Below are positions 35,494-46,816 of a stretch of DNA of 64,000 nt, piece by piece. Source of the stretch: Wyeomyia smithii (lineage: Eukaryota; Arthropoda; Insecta; Diptera; Culicidae). Location: NCBI RefSeq assembly GCF_029784165.1, contig NC_073694.1, positions 42,637,006 through 42,701,005 on the forward strand, in the 5' to 3' direction. A program made the translations under genes and the position numbers. Position 1 is the first letter of the stretch. The number at the start of each line of letters is the position of its first letter. The notes under the pieces are model-generated. The model saw nothing but the letters and a program-made list of their open reading frames with translations. It made no database searches and was not told the origin of the DNA.

Positions 35494-35852
35494 GACAATG
35501 GCATCCAAGCCAAATGAGCCAAATAGGTTTTTAAAGTAAAAAAAGAGCATTGCGGGTAACCGCAAATCTATTTCCTTTCTTAAAAATTGGGTATTGGGGG
35601 GGGGGGGGGGTATTTTAGAATCAAGGTGATGTACAAAAGCTGAAAGGCAAGTATGTTCTCATTCCAATAAAACCAATCAAAACAAACGATTACTCTTTCA
35701 AGCTTGAACGTATTCTATGTCCGATTCGTTACGCATCTGCAGACTATAAACGAATCGGTGGTCGAATTTTGGATGCAGGTAAAATCAATTCAGAATGTTT
35801 GAAATCAATCAAATAAAGAAAATGGGCTAAGCGAAGTTTGCCGGGATAGCTA

Positions 35853-36216
35853 TCTCTTTCTTATATATAAAATAAAGTTACATATATGTGCGACCGCCCA
35901 TAACTATACAACGGATCGTCCGTTTTGAGCTGGCTTTGTTTTGTTGTGTTCGTCTTTGTCCAAGGCAAATTGTTACGGCGAGAAAACTAGGAAAATTCAA
36001 AGGAAAATGGTAGAATTCACGAAAATAGAATTTCCATACAAAAAAAAAAAATGAGATCGCAGAAGGCGTAATGAACAACAATATCATGACAGCAATTTAA
36101 AACAGGTGACTATCGATAGTCATTTTGGAAGCATCCTTTGAAAGCTACCACCGAAAATTAAATACAAAGAGAAGTACGCTCGACTGATGGCTACCGTCAC
36201 GGTAATCGATTGAGCT
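35853..36216. other. Spacer, no gene recognised
   Basis: Short stretch between two Helitron-like copies. Contains TCTTATATATAAAATAAAG at 35867, which resembles the start of this repeat family. Confidence 0.35.
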
Positions 36217-37779
36217 ATATAAACATATAGGTGAAAATGCAGCTCTGTCAGTCTGATTCATATAGGCTTGGAAACTACCTAAACGATCGGCGTGAAATTT
36301 TGTATATAGGGGTTTTGGGGGCCGAGAAAGGAGACTAAGACAGTTCGAGACCCTTCCACTCAAATGAAAAACACATTTCTGCACATCTTGAGAACTAACC
36401 AAGTAAATGAGACCAAATTCTGCAGGTGAATATTTTTAGGAATAACAAATATGCCCATAATGATTTATAAGGGATGTTTCCAGATGTAACAAATATGTCC
36501 ATAATGGCTCGAAACCCCTCCCTCTTCTGGAAGGAAGGGGTTGCATACAAATTAAACAAAAATTTCGACCACCATCTCGAGAACTAACCAAGTAAATGGA
36601 ACCAAATTTGGCAGGTGAATATATTTAGTAGTTACAAATATGTCCATAATAGTTTGACACCCTCTTTCTTCTGGAAGGGTGGGGTTTCCTACAAATGAAA
36701 CTCAAATTTTTTCAAAATATTTCAATGGTGGTTCAACACCCCTCCAACTTCTGGATGGGAGGGCTCTTATAAAAATCAAACATAAATTTCTATGGTTGTT
36801 TGATACTCCTCCGTACCCTGGAAGGGGAGGCAGGTCTCCCTTACACGCTAAACAGATATTTCAACCAGTTTTTTTCCGGAAAACAGCCTACAATGATCGG
36901 GTCGATGCACAGGAGCCAAAACTCGGCTCCAGACGCAATTTTTAAATTTAAGATGGAAACTTCCGGTTTCTAATATGGGTATTTCCAGAATCGTAATGAT
37001 GCACTAAAGCCACAAATCGACCTCAGACAACATTTTGAATTGTAAGATGCCAACTTCCAGTTTCTGGAAAACAGCCGATAATGAGCGATTTCCATCCAAT
37101 ATTAGTACCTCCGGAACCAAAATGATTCACAGAAGTTAGAAATCAATTACATACACCATTTTGAATACTTAGATGGCGACTTACGGAGTCTGGAGAACAG
37201 CCGAAAATGACCAAATAACATTCAATATGGGTGTTTCTTTGACCAGAATGACGCTCAGGGGCCAAAAATTGTCTCCTAATGTCATTTTGATATCCAATAA
37301 GGCGACTTCCGGTTTCGAAAAAAACCGCCGTAAAAGACCGAATATTACTTAATATGAATATTTCCGTAATCGAAATGACGCATAGAAGCCAAGCATTGAC
37401 CCTGGACACTATTTAGAATTCAAAGATGACCACTTTTAGTTTCTGGAAAAACAAAAAAAAAAAAACACTGAACATCATCCAATATGGGTATTTCCGAAAT
37501 TGATGCCACAAAAACAGCTGAAAATGATCGAATACCACTCAATATGGATTGTTTTTAGAATAGAGGTGATGTACAGAAGCCAAAAGTCGAGGATGTTGTC
37601 ATTCCGATGAAACCAATCAGTTAAAACGATTTGCCTTTTCACTTTGATCATATCCTATGGTCGATTTGTCGTGCATTTGCAGACTATAGACATATCGCAA
37701 AGAATTTATGAATTTGGAATGTTTAAAATTATTAAATTAAACATAAAAATGGGCGAGACGAAGTTTGCCGGGTCAGCTA
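36217..37779 (+). mobile_element. Helitron-like non-autonomous repeat (copy 2)
   Basis: It begins near CATATAGGTGAAAATGCAG followed by a CTGTCAGTCTGATTCATATAGGCTTGG block. It contains four or more loose tandem modules (CTGGAAGG, then CAAATGAAAC, then ACCAAGTAAATGGAACCAAA, then GGCAGGTGAATAT) and a second module set (CAGCCGATAATGAGCG-type units, 36890-37540). It ends ACGAAGTTTGCCGGGTCAG CTAG followed by T. No long ORF is present. The end motif is compatible with a Helitron, but I could not confirm a strong terminal hairpin. Confidence 0.45.
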
Positions 37780-37947
37780 GTACTTTATAAAATCTGAAGT
37801 TTTTTCTTCAACTTCGTCCTCATAAATCTGTTATCAAAATGTTGACCTGTGTTGTTTTTTATTCTAACCATTTGCTGCTTTGGTCCTTTTAAATTTTTGA
37901 TTATGAATTTTGATTAATTCAAGCTTAACTCATCTACCTATCTTCTA

Positions 37948-38245
37948 AACATATAAAAATGCAGTTCTCTCTGTCTGTCGGTCTGATCTATATAGACTTG
38001 GAAACCACTGAACCGATCAGCGTGAAAATTTGGGTTTAAGGGTTTAAGAGGCCGGGAAAGCTAACTAAGAAAGTTCGAGACCCCTCCCTATTCCAAAGAG
38101 GGGGGGGGCAGGTCACATTTCTTGTTGGAGATTACGACCACTGCTACCAGAGGTTAGATATACTGTGGGTCCCATACAAATGAAACACAAATTTCTGCAC
38201 ATCTCGAGAACTAACCAAGTAAATGGAACCAAATTTGGCAGGTGA
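37948..38245 (+). mobile_element. Helitron-like repeat (copy 3), left part
   Basis: It starts TCTTCTAAACATATAAAAAT with the CTCTCTGTCTGTCGGTCTGAT block seen in copy 2, then runs to CCAAATTTGGCAGGT, where the TIR transposon begins. The right part resumes at about 46817 with GGGTAACAAATATGTTCATAAT, which follows GGCAGGTGAATAT in uninterrupted copies. A run of 9 G lies at about 38102. Confidence 0.5.
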
Positions 38246-38914
38246 GCAAGATCGCGCCAAATGACCTATGGTCGAATATCGGCCATTTTTGATTTGATTG
38301 AAACTTTGCACACGTATTAGGCTTAGCAAACTGAGCATTTTTCACAGATGGAGAGATATTTTACACCCATGAGTTAAATTCTAGAAGGGCGTATGCCTTT
38401 TGGCATAGGTTTTATTCGAAGCATTGTAGCCCAGAAACCGTTGGTTGTATAGAAAAACCGTCTGAGAATAAGTTGTAGGGAATTAAAAATGCACCATAAA
38501 AAAAAATATACACTGCACGAAAAAAAAATTTTGATCAAAAAAAAAATAAAAATAAACATTAAATTTCAATTAAAAAAAAAAGAGTTGAATTTTTTTTTAA
38601 GAAACTTGACGTTAATATGCAACTATTTAAAAAAAGTCCAGGATGGAGAAATGAAAAATAATTTTTTATGGCAGATTAATTTTTTATACAAATGCTAATT
38701 TAAAAATTTTTTAAAATATTTGTATTCTGATGATTTTAAAAGATGCAGAGCTTTTTTTTAAATCGAAAAGCGCTTGGTAGTAAACATTCTAAAGGCATCG
38801 GTTTTCGAGTTATTTTTAATTTAAGCTCGAAAATTTATTAAAATTTCGGAAAATACACGTTTTTCTTAATTTGTCCATGGTTCTCCAGCAAAAACCATAC
38901 ATTCATTGGAATAC
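38246..38914 (+). repeat. Left TIR of 38-47 kb transposon (outer part)
   Basis: Matches the reverse complement of about 46146-46816 with scattered substitutions and A/T-run length differences. It is interrupted after CATTGGAATAC by CR1-like element A. Confidence 0.85.
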
Positions 38915-39721
38915 ATTTATTCCGTATCCGAGTGTAATATTAGTTACTAGTTCGTTTCGCCGTTTTATGAACTTATTTATTATCACGACATTATCAAGTT
39001 TCAAGTTTAGAAACGTGTATTTGTCGCAAAACAACAACTTTTATTTTCCGCTTGAAGAGTGTAGTGGCTTTGTTATTGTCAGTGAGATCTATCGCTCACG
39101 GCGTGTGAAAAGAACAACTTTATTTTAAAAAAATGGGCATCGCTAAAATCTTCACCATTTGAAAATATAGCTTTTTACCTTTCATTTGAGACCCTCCGGA
39201 TAATCATCCATCGCGGGCTTCCGAACAACTTTTTTTTTTTCTTGAAAATGTATTCTGACAGCAAAGCGTCTAACTACCAAGAGGATAGTACGGTGCTACA
39301 AATGAAAATAAAAATGCAAGAACTTTTGAAGTGACACAGTGAAGGTTGTAAGTTAGTCGAGTGCAACTTTCGCTCATACTAGAAATTTTCCAAATACCCC
39401 TAAAATTTGAAGTTATGGTCGAAATGCCAGTATTTAGACCTCAGCGTATGTAAATTATTTTTAATTATCTTGTTTTTCAACCGATTTTGAATGTTTTAGC
39501 CATTTTGGAAAGGGGACTAACTTCATTAAAATATGTGAGTTATTCGAGCGTAACTTTATTTTTTTTTACTTCTCCACGCAAATTTTCAACTTCACTTGAA
39601 ATTTGTCAGTTATTTTTGTAAGAAAAGTACTACAAGTACAATAGCAGTTTGAAACTATATGCAATTACGATAAAAAATAGAAGATTTTGTTTGTAAATCG
39701 GCTGATAATTCGCTGAGTAAC

Positions 39722-40444
39722 ATGTTTTTTAAGGAAAATATATGTTCCGATATATTTTCGAATGGTCACTTTCGCGCACTAGTAAATGTTTTTGATGAAA
39801 AATGTTCTTCGTTCATGCCCAAAGCGATACAATCGATGAAAGAAGATATTAATAAATTACACACTGCTTTAACTGCTCTAACCGCTAAAGTCGATGCAAA
39901 ACCGAATGCAAATCCACCGTATGCTACTCCCAGCCCGTGGCCTAATGTCGCTCGTTCAACTGGTCTGCAAAGTCCACCAAAACGACGCCGGGGAAACAGT
40001 GGCAATCCTGTTAGTTCATCCTCTTTGCGTAATGCCAACTCGTACGGGACCAAAGCAGTTCACACAATCAGAACTGTTAATCTCGGCCAAAAACTAGATG
40101 AGGATATTGTGTAGATATATTTATCTGCGTTTCATCCTTCCACCACTGAAAATGAAATCGCCAGTCTCGTCACTGAATGTCTTGGGTTGGATGCTGGAGA
40201 GCCACCGAAGGTTATAAAACTGGTCCCTATGGGAAAAGATCCTGCAACACTAAATTTTGTGTGTTTCAAAATTGGTGGCAAGCTGCAGTTAAATGAAAAG
40301 GCATTATGCTGCGAAACGTGGCCGGAAAATGTACGCTTTCGTCTGTTTGAAGACAATCGAACAAAAAACGCTGCACGAATTGTGAGAATTTCGTCGAAGG
40401 AAATTTCATCAGGAATGCAGCCTACAATCTCAGCACTTGTCTAA
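39722..40444 (+). pseudogene. CR1-like copy A ORF1, one in-frame stop
   Basis: ORF1 of such LINEs makes an RNA-binding chaperone. The frame opens at ATG 39722 (MFFKENICSDIFSNGHF) and has a helical stretch (KEDINKLHTALTALTAKVD) and a basic Pro/Ser-rich linker (PPKRRRGNSGN). After a single TAG at 40112-40114 the same frame continues into an RRM-like domain (YLSAFHPSTTENEIASLVTE, then KVIKLVPMGKDPATLNFVCF, then ENVRFRLFEDNR), ending at 40444. Coiled-coil followed by an RRM-like fold is the usual plan of LINE ORF1 proteins. One base change accounts for the break. No zinc knuckle is present. About 300 bp of non-coding sequence separates it from ORF2. Confidence 0.65.
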
Positions 40445-40757
40445 CTTGTGCAAGTGAACGAAAATACATGTCGTTTTTATCATCGTCAACACCGGGATGC
40501 ACGCAACACAGTATGATGGAAGCCCCTTCCGGCCCCGTTACAGTCGAGCCATCAGGCGTCGTTCATGATTCTGCAAGCATCAATGTAGAAGTATCCTGCC
40601 TACACAGTCATCCCGGCCCTGTATTCGGTGGTTCGGAAGGGGTCTTCCAGCCTGCTATCTCAGGCAAGTATCCGTGCGCTCCCATCTTTCACCGCCCTGA
40701 TGTTTTTCAAAATTTCAGATCCTCTGTACACAACATTGTTATGCTGCTGCAACGGCA

Positions 40758-42639
40758 TTGAACCATTTAAGCATTCCCGATGAGTCCTTCCGCATCTTCT
40801 ATCAGAACGTCCGAGGATTAAAGTCCAAGATTTCCGAAGTTTTCCTGAGTACATCAGAACTCTCGTACGATGTGTACGTCTTCACTGAAACGTGGCTCGA
40901 TGATCGTATTGCCTCTCCCCAATTGTTCAACACTGATTATAATGTCTTTCGAGTTGATCGGGGTCCACATAACAGCTCTCGGCAACGTGGTGGTGGAGTC
41001 CTGATAGCCGTTTCAAAGAACGTCAATGTTGCTCCTGTAAACCTCTCCAGTGGACATACTGTGGAAAACTTGTGGGTGAAAATCACTATCAACGATAAGA
41101 CTATTTTCCTCGGTGTTATCTATATCCCGCCAGACAAAAGTAAAGATTGCGACTATGTGCGACTGCATTTGGCTACTGTTGATGAAATAATGAGCCGCTC
41201 TGAACGTGCCGATATAATCCTCTTTGGTGACTTCAACCAACCTCACGTTGAATGGAGTGCAGCTTCAGGCGGTTTCCTATTCGCTGATCCACTTTTGTCG
41301 TACTTGACACCAGCTTGTCGCACATTACTCGATGGTTTGTCGTTTTGCAGTTTGCGACAACGTAACGGAGTTCGCAACTTCCGGAACCGAATTCTTGACC
41401 TTATTTACACTTCTGATTCTGTTACTACTATCAGCACTGCTGAAGAGGCTCTCGAATCCGGTGTTCGCACAGATCCTGATCATCCGGCTCTTTCGCTAAT
41501 CGTTAAGTTTCCTCCTGCAGTTGCTCATTACGACGACGATGTCGGTTTGGAATTGGATTTTCGGAAAACTGATTTCGATCCCCTTAATAGATTGCTCTCC
41601 CAGATTGATTGGTTTCCTTGCAAAGTCGAACGTTCCCTACAGTCTGGAAAAGCTCATGCATGACGCCAGTATACAAAAAAGGAGACAAAACGGATATTAC
41701 CAATTATCGTGGGATAATTTCACTGTCTGCTGGATCGAAATGCTTTGAGGTCATTCTTAACAAAGCGATTCTTGAAGCATGTAAATGCTATATCACGCCA
41801 TCTCAACATGGATTCTTCCCCAAGCGTTCTGTTGAATCAAACCTGTGTGAGTTTACCTCCTTCTGCATAAACATTATGGACAGTGGTGCGCAAATTGACA
41901 CGATATACGGACGTTAAAGCTGCTTTTGACACGGTAGACCATGAAATATTGGATGCCAAATTTCGACGTCTCGACTTCTCGGGTAGACTATGTGACTGGT
42001 TGAAATCCTACTTGACAAACCGAAAGCTATACGTAAAGATAGGATCGGCTGAATCGGCAACGTTCAGTCCGCAGTGTGGTGTTCCTCAAGGTAGTAATCT
42101 GGGACCAGTTTTATTCGCTCTTTTTTTCAACGATGTCTCTCTGGCTCTACCGAGCGGATGTGTGCTGATCTATGCGGATGATTTGAAAATTTACCTCGCC
42201 GTTCGCAAGTTGGACGATTGTTACTATCTACAAGACATGCTCAACAGCTTTACCAAATGGTGCCAACTAAACCATCTTGTGATTAGCATAACGAAATGCT
42301 GTGTAATATCATATCGGCGAGTAAAAAAATCCTGTTCTGTTCAATTACTCCATCGACGGAATTATTTTGAATCGAGTCGAGCAAATCAAGGACTTAGGTG
42401 TTCTGTTGGATTATCAACTTACCTTCAAAATGCACTATTCCTCAATAGTAGAGAAAGCCAACCGCCAACTGGGCTTCATTTCCAAAGTTGCTGCTGACTT
42501 CACCGATCCACTATGCCTACGCGCATTGTACTGCTCTTTGGTTCGGTCCATTCTTGAATTCGCTTCTATTGTATGGTCGCCCTATGAGGAGGTGTGGATT
42601 GCCAGAATTGAGTCAGTGCAGCATAAGTTTGTCCGATAC
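40758..42639 (+). pseudogene. CR1-like copy A ORF2: endonuclease and RT, deleted
   Basis: ORF2 starts near 40758 (LSIPDESFRIFYQNVRGLKS). It has an APE endonuclease: YDVYVFTETWLDDRI, then RQRGGGVLIAVS, then ILFGDFNQPHVEW, then LDLIYTSD, then DPDHPALSLIV. At about 41612-41625 it jumps straight to RT (VWKSSCMTPVYKKGDKTD, SQHGFFPKRSVESNL), so the linker and first RT block are deleted. The RT continues KAAFDTVDHEIL, GVPQGSNLGPVLFALFFND and the catalytic YADD (LIYADDLKIY, about 42170). The thumb (KDLGVLLDYQLTF, ILEFASIVWSPYEEVW) ends at HKFVRY, where copy B is inserted. Frame shifts occur near 41625, 41900 and 42350. Confidence 0.82.
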
Positions 42640-44516
42640 ACCGATTGTCAGACTAACGGAGCAATCCGCTGACAAACGCTATCTGAAGGCACGGCTGCGT
42701 GATCACAAAATTATGTACGGTACGAACTTTCCTTGCTTTCCTGCATGATCAGCCAATAACGGTATGCATTCGAGGAATCACCAAAATTAGTGCATCGATG
42801 ATGCTGGCAGCTGAAGGACTACCAACTGACTTAAACCTGCTACGTGAAATTTTCCTGGACGTACATGAAGAACTGGAAATATCACGCGATGACGCTTTAG
42901 CAGACCTGCAGTCTCATCGGACATCGTTATCCAGTGAACGAACACACCGCCTACAACAACTAAGAGAAAGCACCGACAAATTTTACAAACCGAATTTTCG
43001 GAAATAACGACCCCTTTCGATGAGAAAGAAGAAGACTTACAGGTAACACTTACCAACCCTCAAACAGCGTCAACAACCATATCCCCAAAAATTTCTTCAC
43101 CAACACAAAATGCGACTGAAATTTTGGTTTATTGTCAAAATTTCAATCGCATGAAAGGCCCAGCCAAAATGAAACAAATTTACAACAATCTTTTAGGCTC
43201 ATCCTTTTCAGTCATATTGGCGACTGAAACAAACTGGGATGAAAGTGTCAAAAGTGAAGAAATTTTTGGAAATATGTGGAAATATGTATAATGTGGGAAT
43301 AATGTGGGAACCATGTTGAAGCTCTTTATACAGACTTTAGCAAAGCATTTGATCGTATTGACATACCAATGCTACTTTTTAAACTGCAAAAAATTGGAAT
43401 TGAGTTTGGTCTCCTGAAGTGGCTTGAATCATATTTAACAAACAGGCAACAAATAATAAAATTTAATGGAAAAAAGTCAAATCCCATTCAAGTTACTTCA
43501 GGTGTTCCCCAAGGCTCCCACTTAGGACCACTTCTTTTTATTTTGTACGTAAACGACATTTCCTTCATCCTCAAAAATATTAAAGTTCTAATATATGCCG
43601 ACGACATGGAGCTGTTTTTGGAAATAAAAAGTCAAGAAGACATCAATGTATTTCAGAATGAAATCCACACATTTTACATCTGGTGTAAGAAAAGCCTACT
43701 TGAATTAAATGTAAAAAAATGAAATGTAATATCTTTTAGCAGAAAACTAACAACGCCCAAAATTGTAATTGCATTAGGGGATCAGAATGTGAAGAAATGT
43801 GATAAAGTTAGGGATTTAGGAATAATCTTAGATTCTAAACTTAATTTCATCGACCACTATAACACTATCATACACAAGACAAACAACATGTTAGGGTTCA
43901 TCAAACGCTTCTGCTACAATTTTCAAGACCCGTACACTATCAAAACTTTTAAATTGCCTATGTGAGGTCAATACTGGAATACTGTAGCATTGTGTGATCT
44001 CCTCGTCCTGGCGTACATGAAGAAAGAATAGAATCAGTACAAAAGCAATTTCTACTATATGCTCTTCGTAAGCTAGGTTGGACCGCACATCGTCTTCCGT
44101 CATATGAAGCACGCTGCATGTTGATTGACATTCAAACATTAAAAGAATGGCGAGAGTGCGCGATGGCTTCATTTGTAAACGATATCGTTTCGCAGAACGT
44201 TGACTCAGCAGTACTACTTTCTAAATTGAACTTTTATGCACCCACTCGACAACTTCGACACCGTAGTTTATTTGCTCTGAACCATCATCGTACGGAATAC
44301 GCAAAAAATGGACCTATAAATAGTATGATGAATTCTTATAATCAACACTGCGAAGCCATTGACTTTACGATGTCCCGGTATAAACTAAAACAGTAATTCA
44401 AGTCCTTGAGGCTGAGGACACAAAATTAATTTGTTTTATGTTCGTGTATAGTTTAGAAATTATTGTAACCAGTCTACATATATGATTAACGAAATAAATA
44501 AATAAATAAATAAATA
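42640..44516 (+). mobile_element. CR1-like LINE, copy B, inside copy A
   Basis: GATAC occurs at 42635-42639 and 44517-44521, bracketing the copy, and copy A coding resumes exactly after it (RY, then ALRNLPW). Copy B has the end of an ORF1-like frame, the first part of an endonuclease, an internal deletion, the RT palm to C-terminus and a (AAAT)n tail (about 44490-44516). At 1.88 kb it is an internally deleted copy of a related but distinct family. Confidence 0.83.
42670..44395 (+). pseudogene. CR1-like copy B ORFs: endonuclease start, RT
   Basis: After a short helical frame (42699-43005; LREIFLDVHEELEISRDDAL) of possible ORF1 origin, an endonuclease start is seen at about 43110 (ILVYCQNFNRMKGPAKMKQI, then ILATETNWDE). 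Near 43265-43310 a duplicated AATATGTGGAA/AATGTGGGAA stretch marks a deletion that removes the rest of the endonuclease and RT fingers. The palm follows (LYTDFSKAFDRIDIPMLLFK, SGVPQGSHLGPLLFILYVND, LIYADDMELFLE). Then come the thumb (RDLGIILDSKLNFIDHY) and the C-terminus (LNFYAPTRQLRHRSLF) to the stop at 44393-44395. Several stops (for example after NVKK and KLPM) show decay. The catalytic YADD is kept. Confidence 0.75.
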
Positions 44517-44521
44517 GATAC

Positions 44522-44878
44522 GCGTTACGAAATCTTCCCTGGAGGCGCCCTCACGACCTGCCTTCCTATGAAGATCGATGTGCATTAATTGGCATCGAAA
44601 CATTAGCCAATCGTCGGAATGCCAACCAAGCAGTTTTTGGAGATAAAATTTTACAATCTGAGATCGACAGTCCCGTGTTGCTTAGTCATCTTCAAATCTA
44701 CGCACCTCAACGCATTCTAAGGTCCAGGCAATGGCTACGACAACCATCTAGGAACACTGTATATGGCGACAACGACCCTATGATTAGTATAAGCCGACGA
44801 TTCCAAGATGTTTACCATTTGTTTGATTTCAACGTGTCAACAAAAACCTTCCATCGGCGTATTCGAGGCAGAATGTGA
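44522..44878 (+). pseudogene. CR1-like copy A ORF2 C-terminus, displaced
   Basis: This is the end of copy A ORF2, separated from the rest by copy B. It reads ALRNLPWRRPHDLPSYEDRC, then IGIETLANRRNANQAVFGDK, then LLSHLQIYAPQRILRSRQWL, and ends FDFNVSTKTFHRRIRGRM with TGA at 44876-44878. It aligns with copy C (25150-25520) in order and spacing. The 3' UTR has AAGACCATGTGTAGTCAGAT, close to the matching place in copy C, then an ACAATTA-type tail ending at 44968. Confidence 0.82.
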
Positions 44879-44973
44879 TATTTTATGTGTTTTACATTAG
44901 ATCATTAAGACCATGTGTAGTCAGATGATTTTATACAAATAAACAATTAAACAATTAAACAATTAGACAATAC

Positions 44974-45018
44974 TTGATCAAAAATATACAATTCATTCTT
45001 TGACAACAAAACGATTGG
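44974..45018 (+). repeat. Left TIR continuation after CR1-A insertion
   Basis: TTGATCAAAAATATACAATT and the following ACAAAACGATTGG match the reverse complement of 46098-46143, showing that the left TIR resumes here. Confidence 0.85.
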
Positions 45019-45339
45019 ATAAATAACTCGTGCAACACTACCTACTTGTTTACTAATAATAACTATTTGTAAAGTACGTAACTGGGTTACCTATAATATC
45101 TGTTTTCGTTTATAAATGCGATTGCACTTCTCCAGAAGTGTTAGTAACAGTTTGCATTTTGTGAAGATGAATTAAGTGAAAATGGAATACACATAGCCCA
45201 AATACTGTAAACCCTTTCCTGATCATCGGTGCTCATCAAGCTTATGCAAATTAAACGAAAACGTTATTGAAAAATTAAAAATATTGAGCAGTCAAGTCAT
45301 ATTAATACGTCTTGATCAATTTGTGATTCGTGTTGTGCC

Positions 45340-45895
45340 ACCATTCATCACTTCGTTGTTTACTATTCAGAATCTGGAACACTTAAGAATATCAGCTTCA
45401 TCATAATATCGGAAGTACTCCATCATGATATCGTTGCGGTTCAGGTGTTCATTGCCAAATTAATGAGTTTTTTGAAAACAACAATAGAGTTGAAAAAAGC
45501 GATATTAATGTCTGATGGAGCTGCCTCACAATATAAAAACAGAAAAAACTTTGCAATCCTTTGCAAGTTCAAAACAAAATATAACGTCGATGCAGAGTGG
45601 CATTTTTTGCGACTTCACATTGTAAAGGCCCATGCGATGCAATTGGTGGCTTATTAAAACGAATGACAGGAAATGCAAGTTTAGCTAAAGAACATGAACA
45701 TCCCATTACAAGCGCAAAAGAATTGTGTGAATGGTCTAATCAGAAAAGTAATAATTCATCGAAAATGTCATTTAGTTGGGTATCATATGAAGAATATGAA
45801 CAAGGAGTAACAGAATGGAGCAATATTTTCGAAAAAATCTATAATAATAGCTGCCACACAAAAGTATTACTCTTTTGTTCCGATTCCAGAAAATA
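45340..45895 (+). pseudogene. Transposase-like fragment (SDGAASQYKN type)
   Basis: Frames read FVVYYSESGTLKNISFIIIS, then HHDIVAVQVFIAKLM, then ILMSDGAASQYKNRKNFAIL. After a shift near 45610 they read HFFATSHCKGPCDAIGGLLKRM and a C-terminal tail to 45895 (ITSAKELCEWSNQK). The ordered motifs SDGxxSQYKN, then H..K.PCD..GG..KR recur in uncharacterised, probably transposon-encoded proteins of invertebrates. The Asp/His pattern looks like a DDE-type core, but I cannot name the superfamily. It lies centrally between the two long TIRs, which supports its being the transposase of that element. The N-terminal part is missing and one frameshift is present. Confidence 0.6.
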
Positions 45896-46097
45896 AGATA
45901 CAAACGAAGCTGTTTTCAAAAAAAAAACGAATCATTTACTTATGATGTATATAAAAAATAAGGTGAAACTAGTTCTGTAAAGTATCTTTGTCATAAAAAA
46001 ATATGTTCCTAAGATAATAGAACTCGAAAATAAATATTTGATTCTTAGATATATTTATATCACTTAGAACATTTAACTCTTTTCTTGAGAACCGTTC

Positions 46098-46816
46098 GCC
46101 CAATCGTTTTGTTGTCAAAAAATGAATTGTATATTTTTGATCAAGCATTCCAATGAACGTATGGTTTTTGCTGGAGAACCATGGACAAATTAGGAAAAAC
46201 GTGTATTTTCCTAAATAATTATAATTTTTCGAGCTTAAATTAGAAATAACTCGAAAACCAATACCTTTAGAATGTTTACCACCAAGAGCTTTTTGATTCA
46301 AAATGACTCTCTGCATCTTTTAAAATCATCAGAATACAAATATTTTGAAAAATGTCTGAATTAGAATTATATTAAAAAATTAATCTACCATAAAAGAATT
46401 ACTTTTCATTTCTCCATCCTGGACATTTTTTTAAAAGTTGCATATTAACGTCAAGTTTCTTAAAAAAAATCAACTCGTTTTTTTTAATTGAAATTTAATG
46501 TTTATTTTTAGTTTTTTTGGTCAAAAAAATTTTTTTTGTACTGTGGATATTTTTTTTATGATGCATTTTTGATTCGCTCAACTCATTCTCAGACAGTTTT
46601 TCTATACAACCAACGGTTTCTGGGCTACAATGCTTCGAATAAAACCTATGCCAAAAGGCATACGCCCTTTTAGAATGTAACTCATGGGTGTAAAAAATCT
46701 CTTCACCTGTGAAAAATGCTCAGTTTGCTAAGCCAAATACGTGTGCAAAGTTTCATTCAAATCAAAAATGGTCGATTAAATTTTCGCGTATTTCCAGGCG
46801 ATTTGAAATAATTTTG
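46098..46816 (-). repeat. Right TIR of 38-47 kb transposon
   Basis: Uninterrupted inverted copy of 38246-38914 plus 44974-45018. Confidence 0.85.

Larger units (their letters stand above)
32285..35852 (+). mobile_element. Helitron-like non-autonomous repeat, interrupted (copy 1)
   Basis: Repeat blocks at 32285-32563, 33790-33951 and 35494-35852 belong to one dispersed family. The start resembles ACTACTGAACCGATGG. Internal modules repeat (CTCCCTCCTCT, CATACAAA.GAAACAC, ACTCGAG..ATCAAGCAAAT). The end is GAAGTTTGCCGGGATAGCT. A DD37E mariner and a Penelope-like element sit inside it. The 3' end parallels copy 2, which ends CAGCTAG before T, compatible with a Helitron CTRR end. There is no Rep/helicase ORF, so the class is inferred. 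A run of 14 G lies near 35597. Confidence 0.4.
38915..44968 (+). mobile_element. CR1-like LINE, copy A, with 5-bp target duplication
   Basis: This LINE is inserted in the left TIR of the DNA transposon. AATAC flanks it at 38910-38914 and 44969-44973, and the uninterrupted right TIR reads GAATGCTTGATC at the same place, confirming the empty site. It has about 0.8 kb of 5' UTR, an ORF1, an ORF2 with an internal deletion between endonuclease and RT, and a 3' tail of ACAATTA-type repeats. Copy B interrupts ORF2 at 42640. Without copy B it is about 4.2 kb. Confidence 0.85.
38246..46816. mobile_element. DNA transposon with ~0.7-kb TIRs, unresolved superfamily
   Basis: The left arm (38246-38914, continued at 44974-45018 beyond an insertion) and right arm (46098-46816) are inverted copies. 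Shared marks are GAAACTTTGCACACGTATT, GGCTTAGCAAACTGAGC, GTATGCCTTTTGGCATAGG, CCATGGTTCTCCAGCAAAAA and CTTGATCAAAAATATACAA. The unique core (45019-46097) encodes the end of a transposase-like protein. CR1-like element A, itself holding copy B, is inserted in the left arm. The element splits Helitron-like copy 3. Outer ends start GAGCAA; I could not fix the target duplication. Confidence 0.78.

Noticed and set aside
35588..35612. Run of 14 G as a functional G-rich signal
   Set aside because: A single homopolymer near the end of a decayed repeat; slippage or assembly artefact is more likely.
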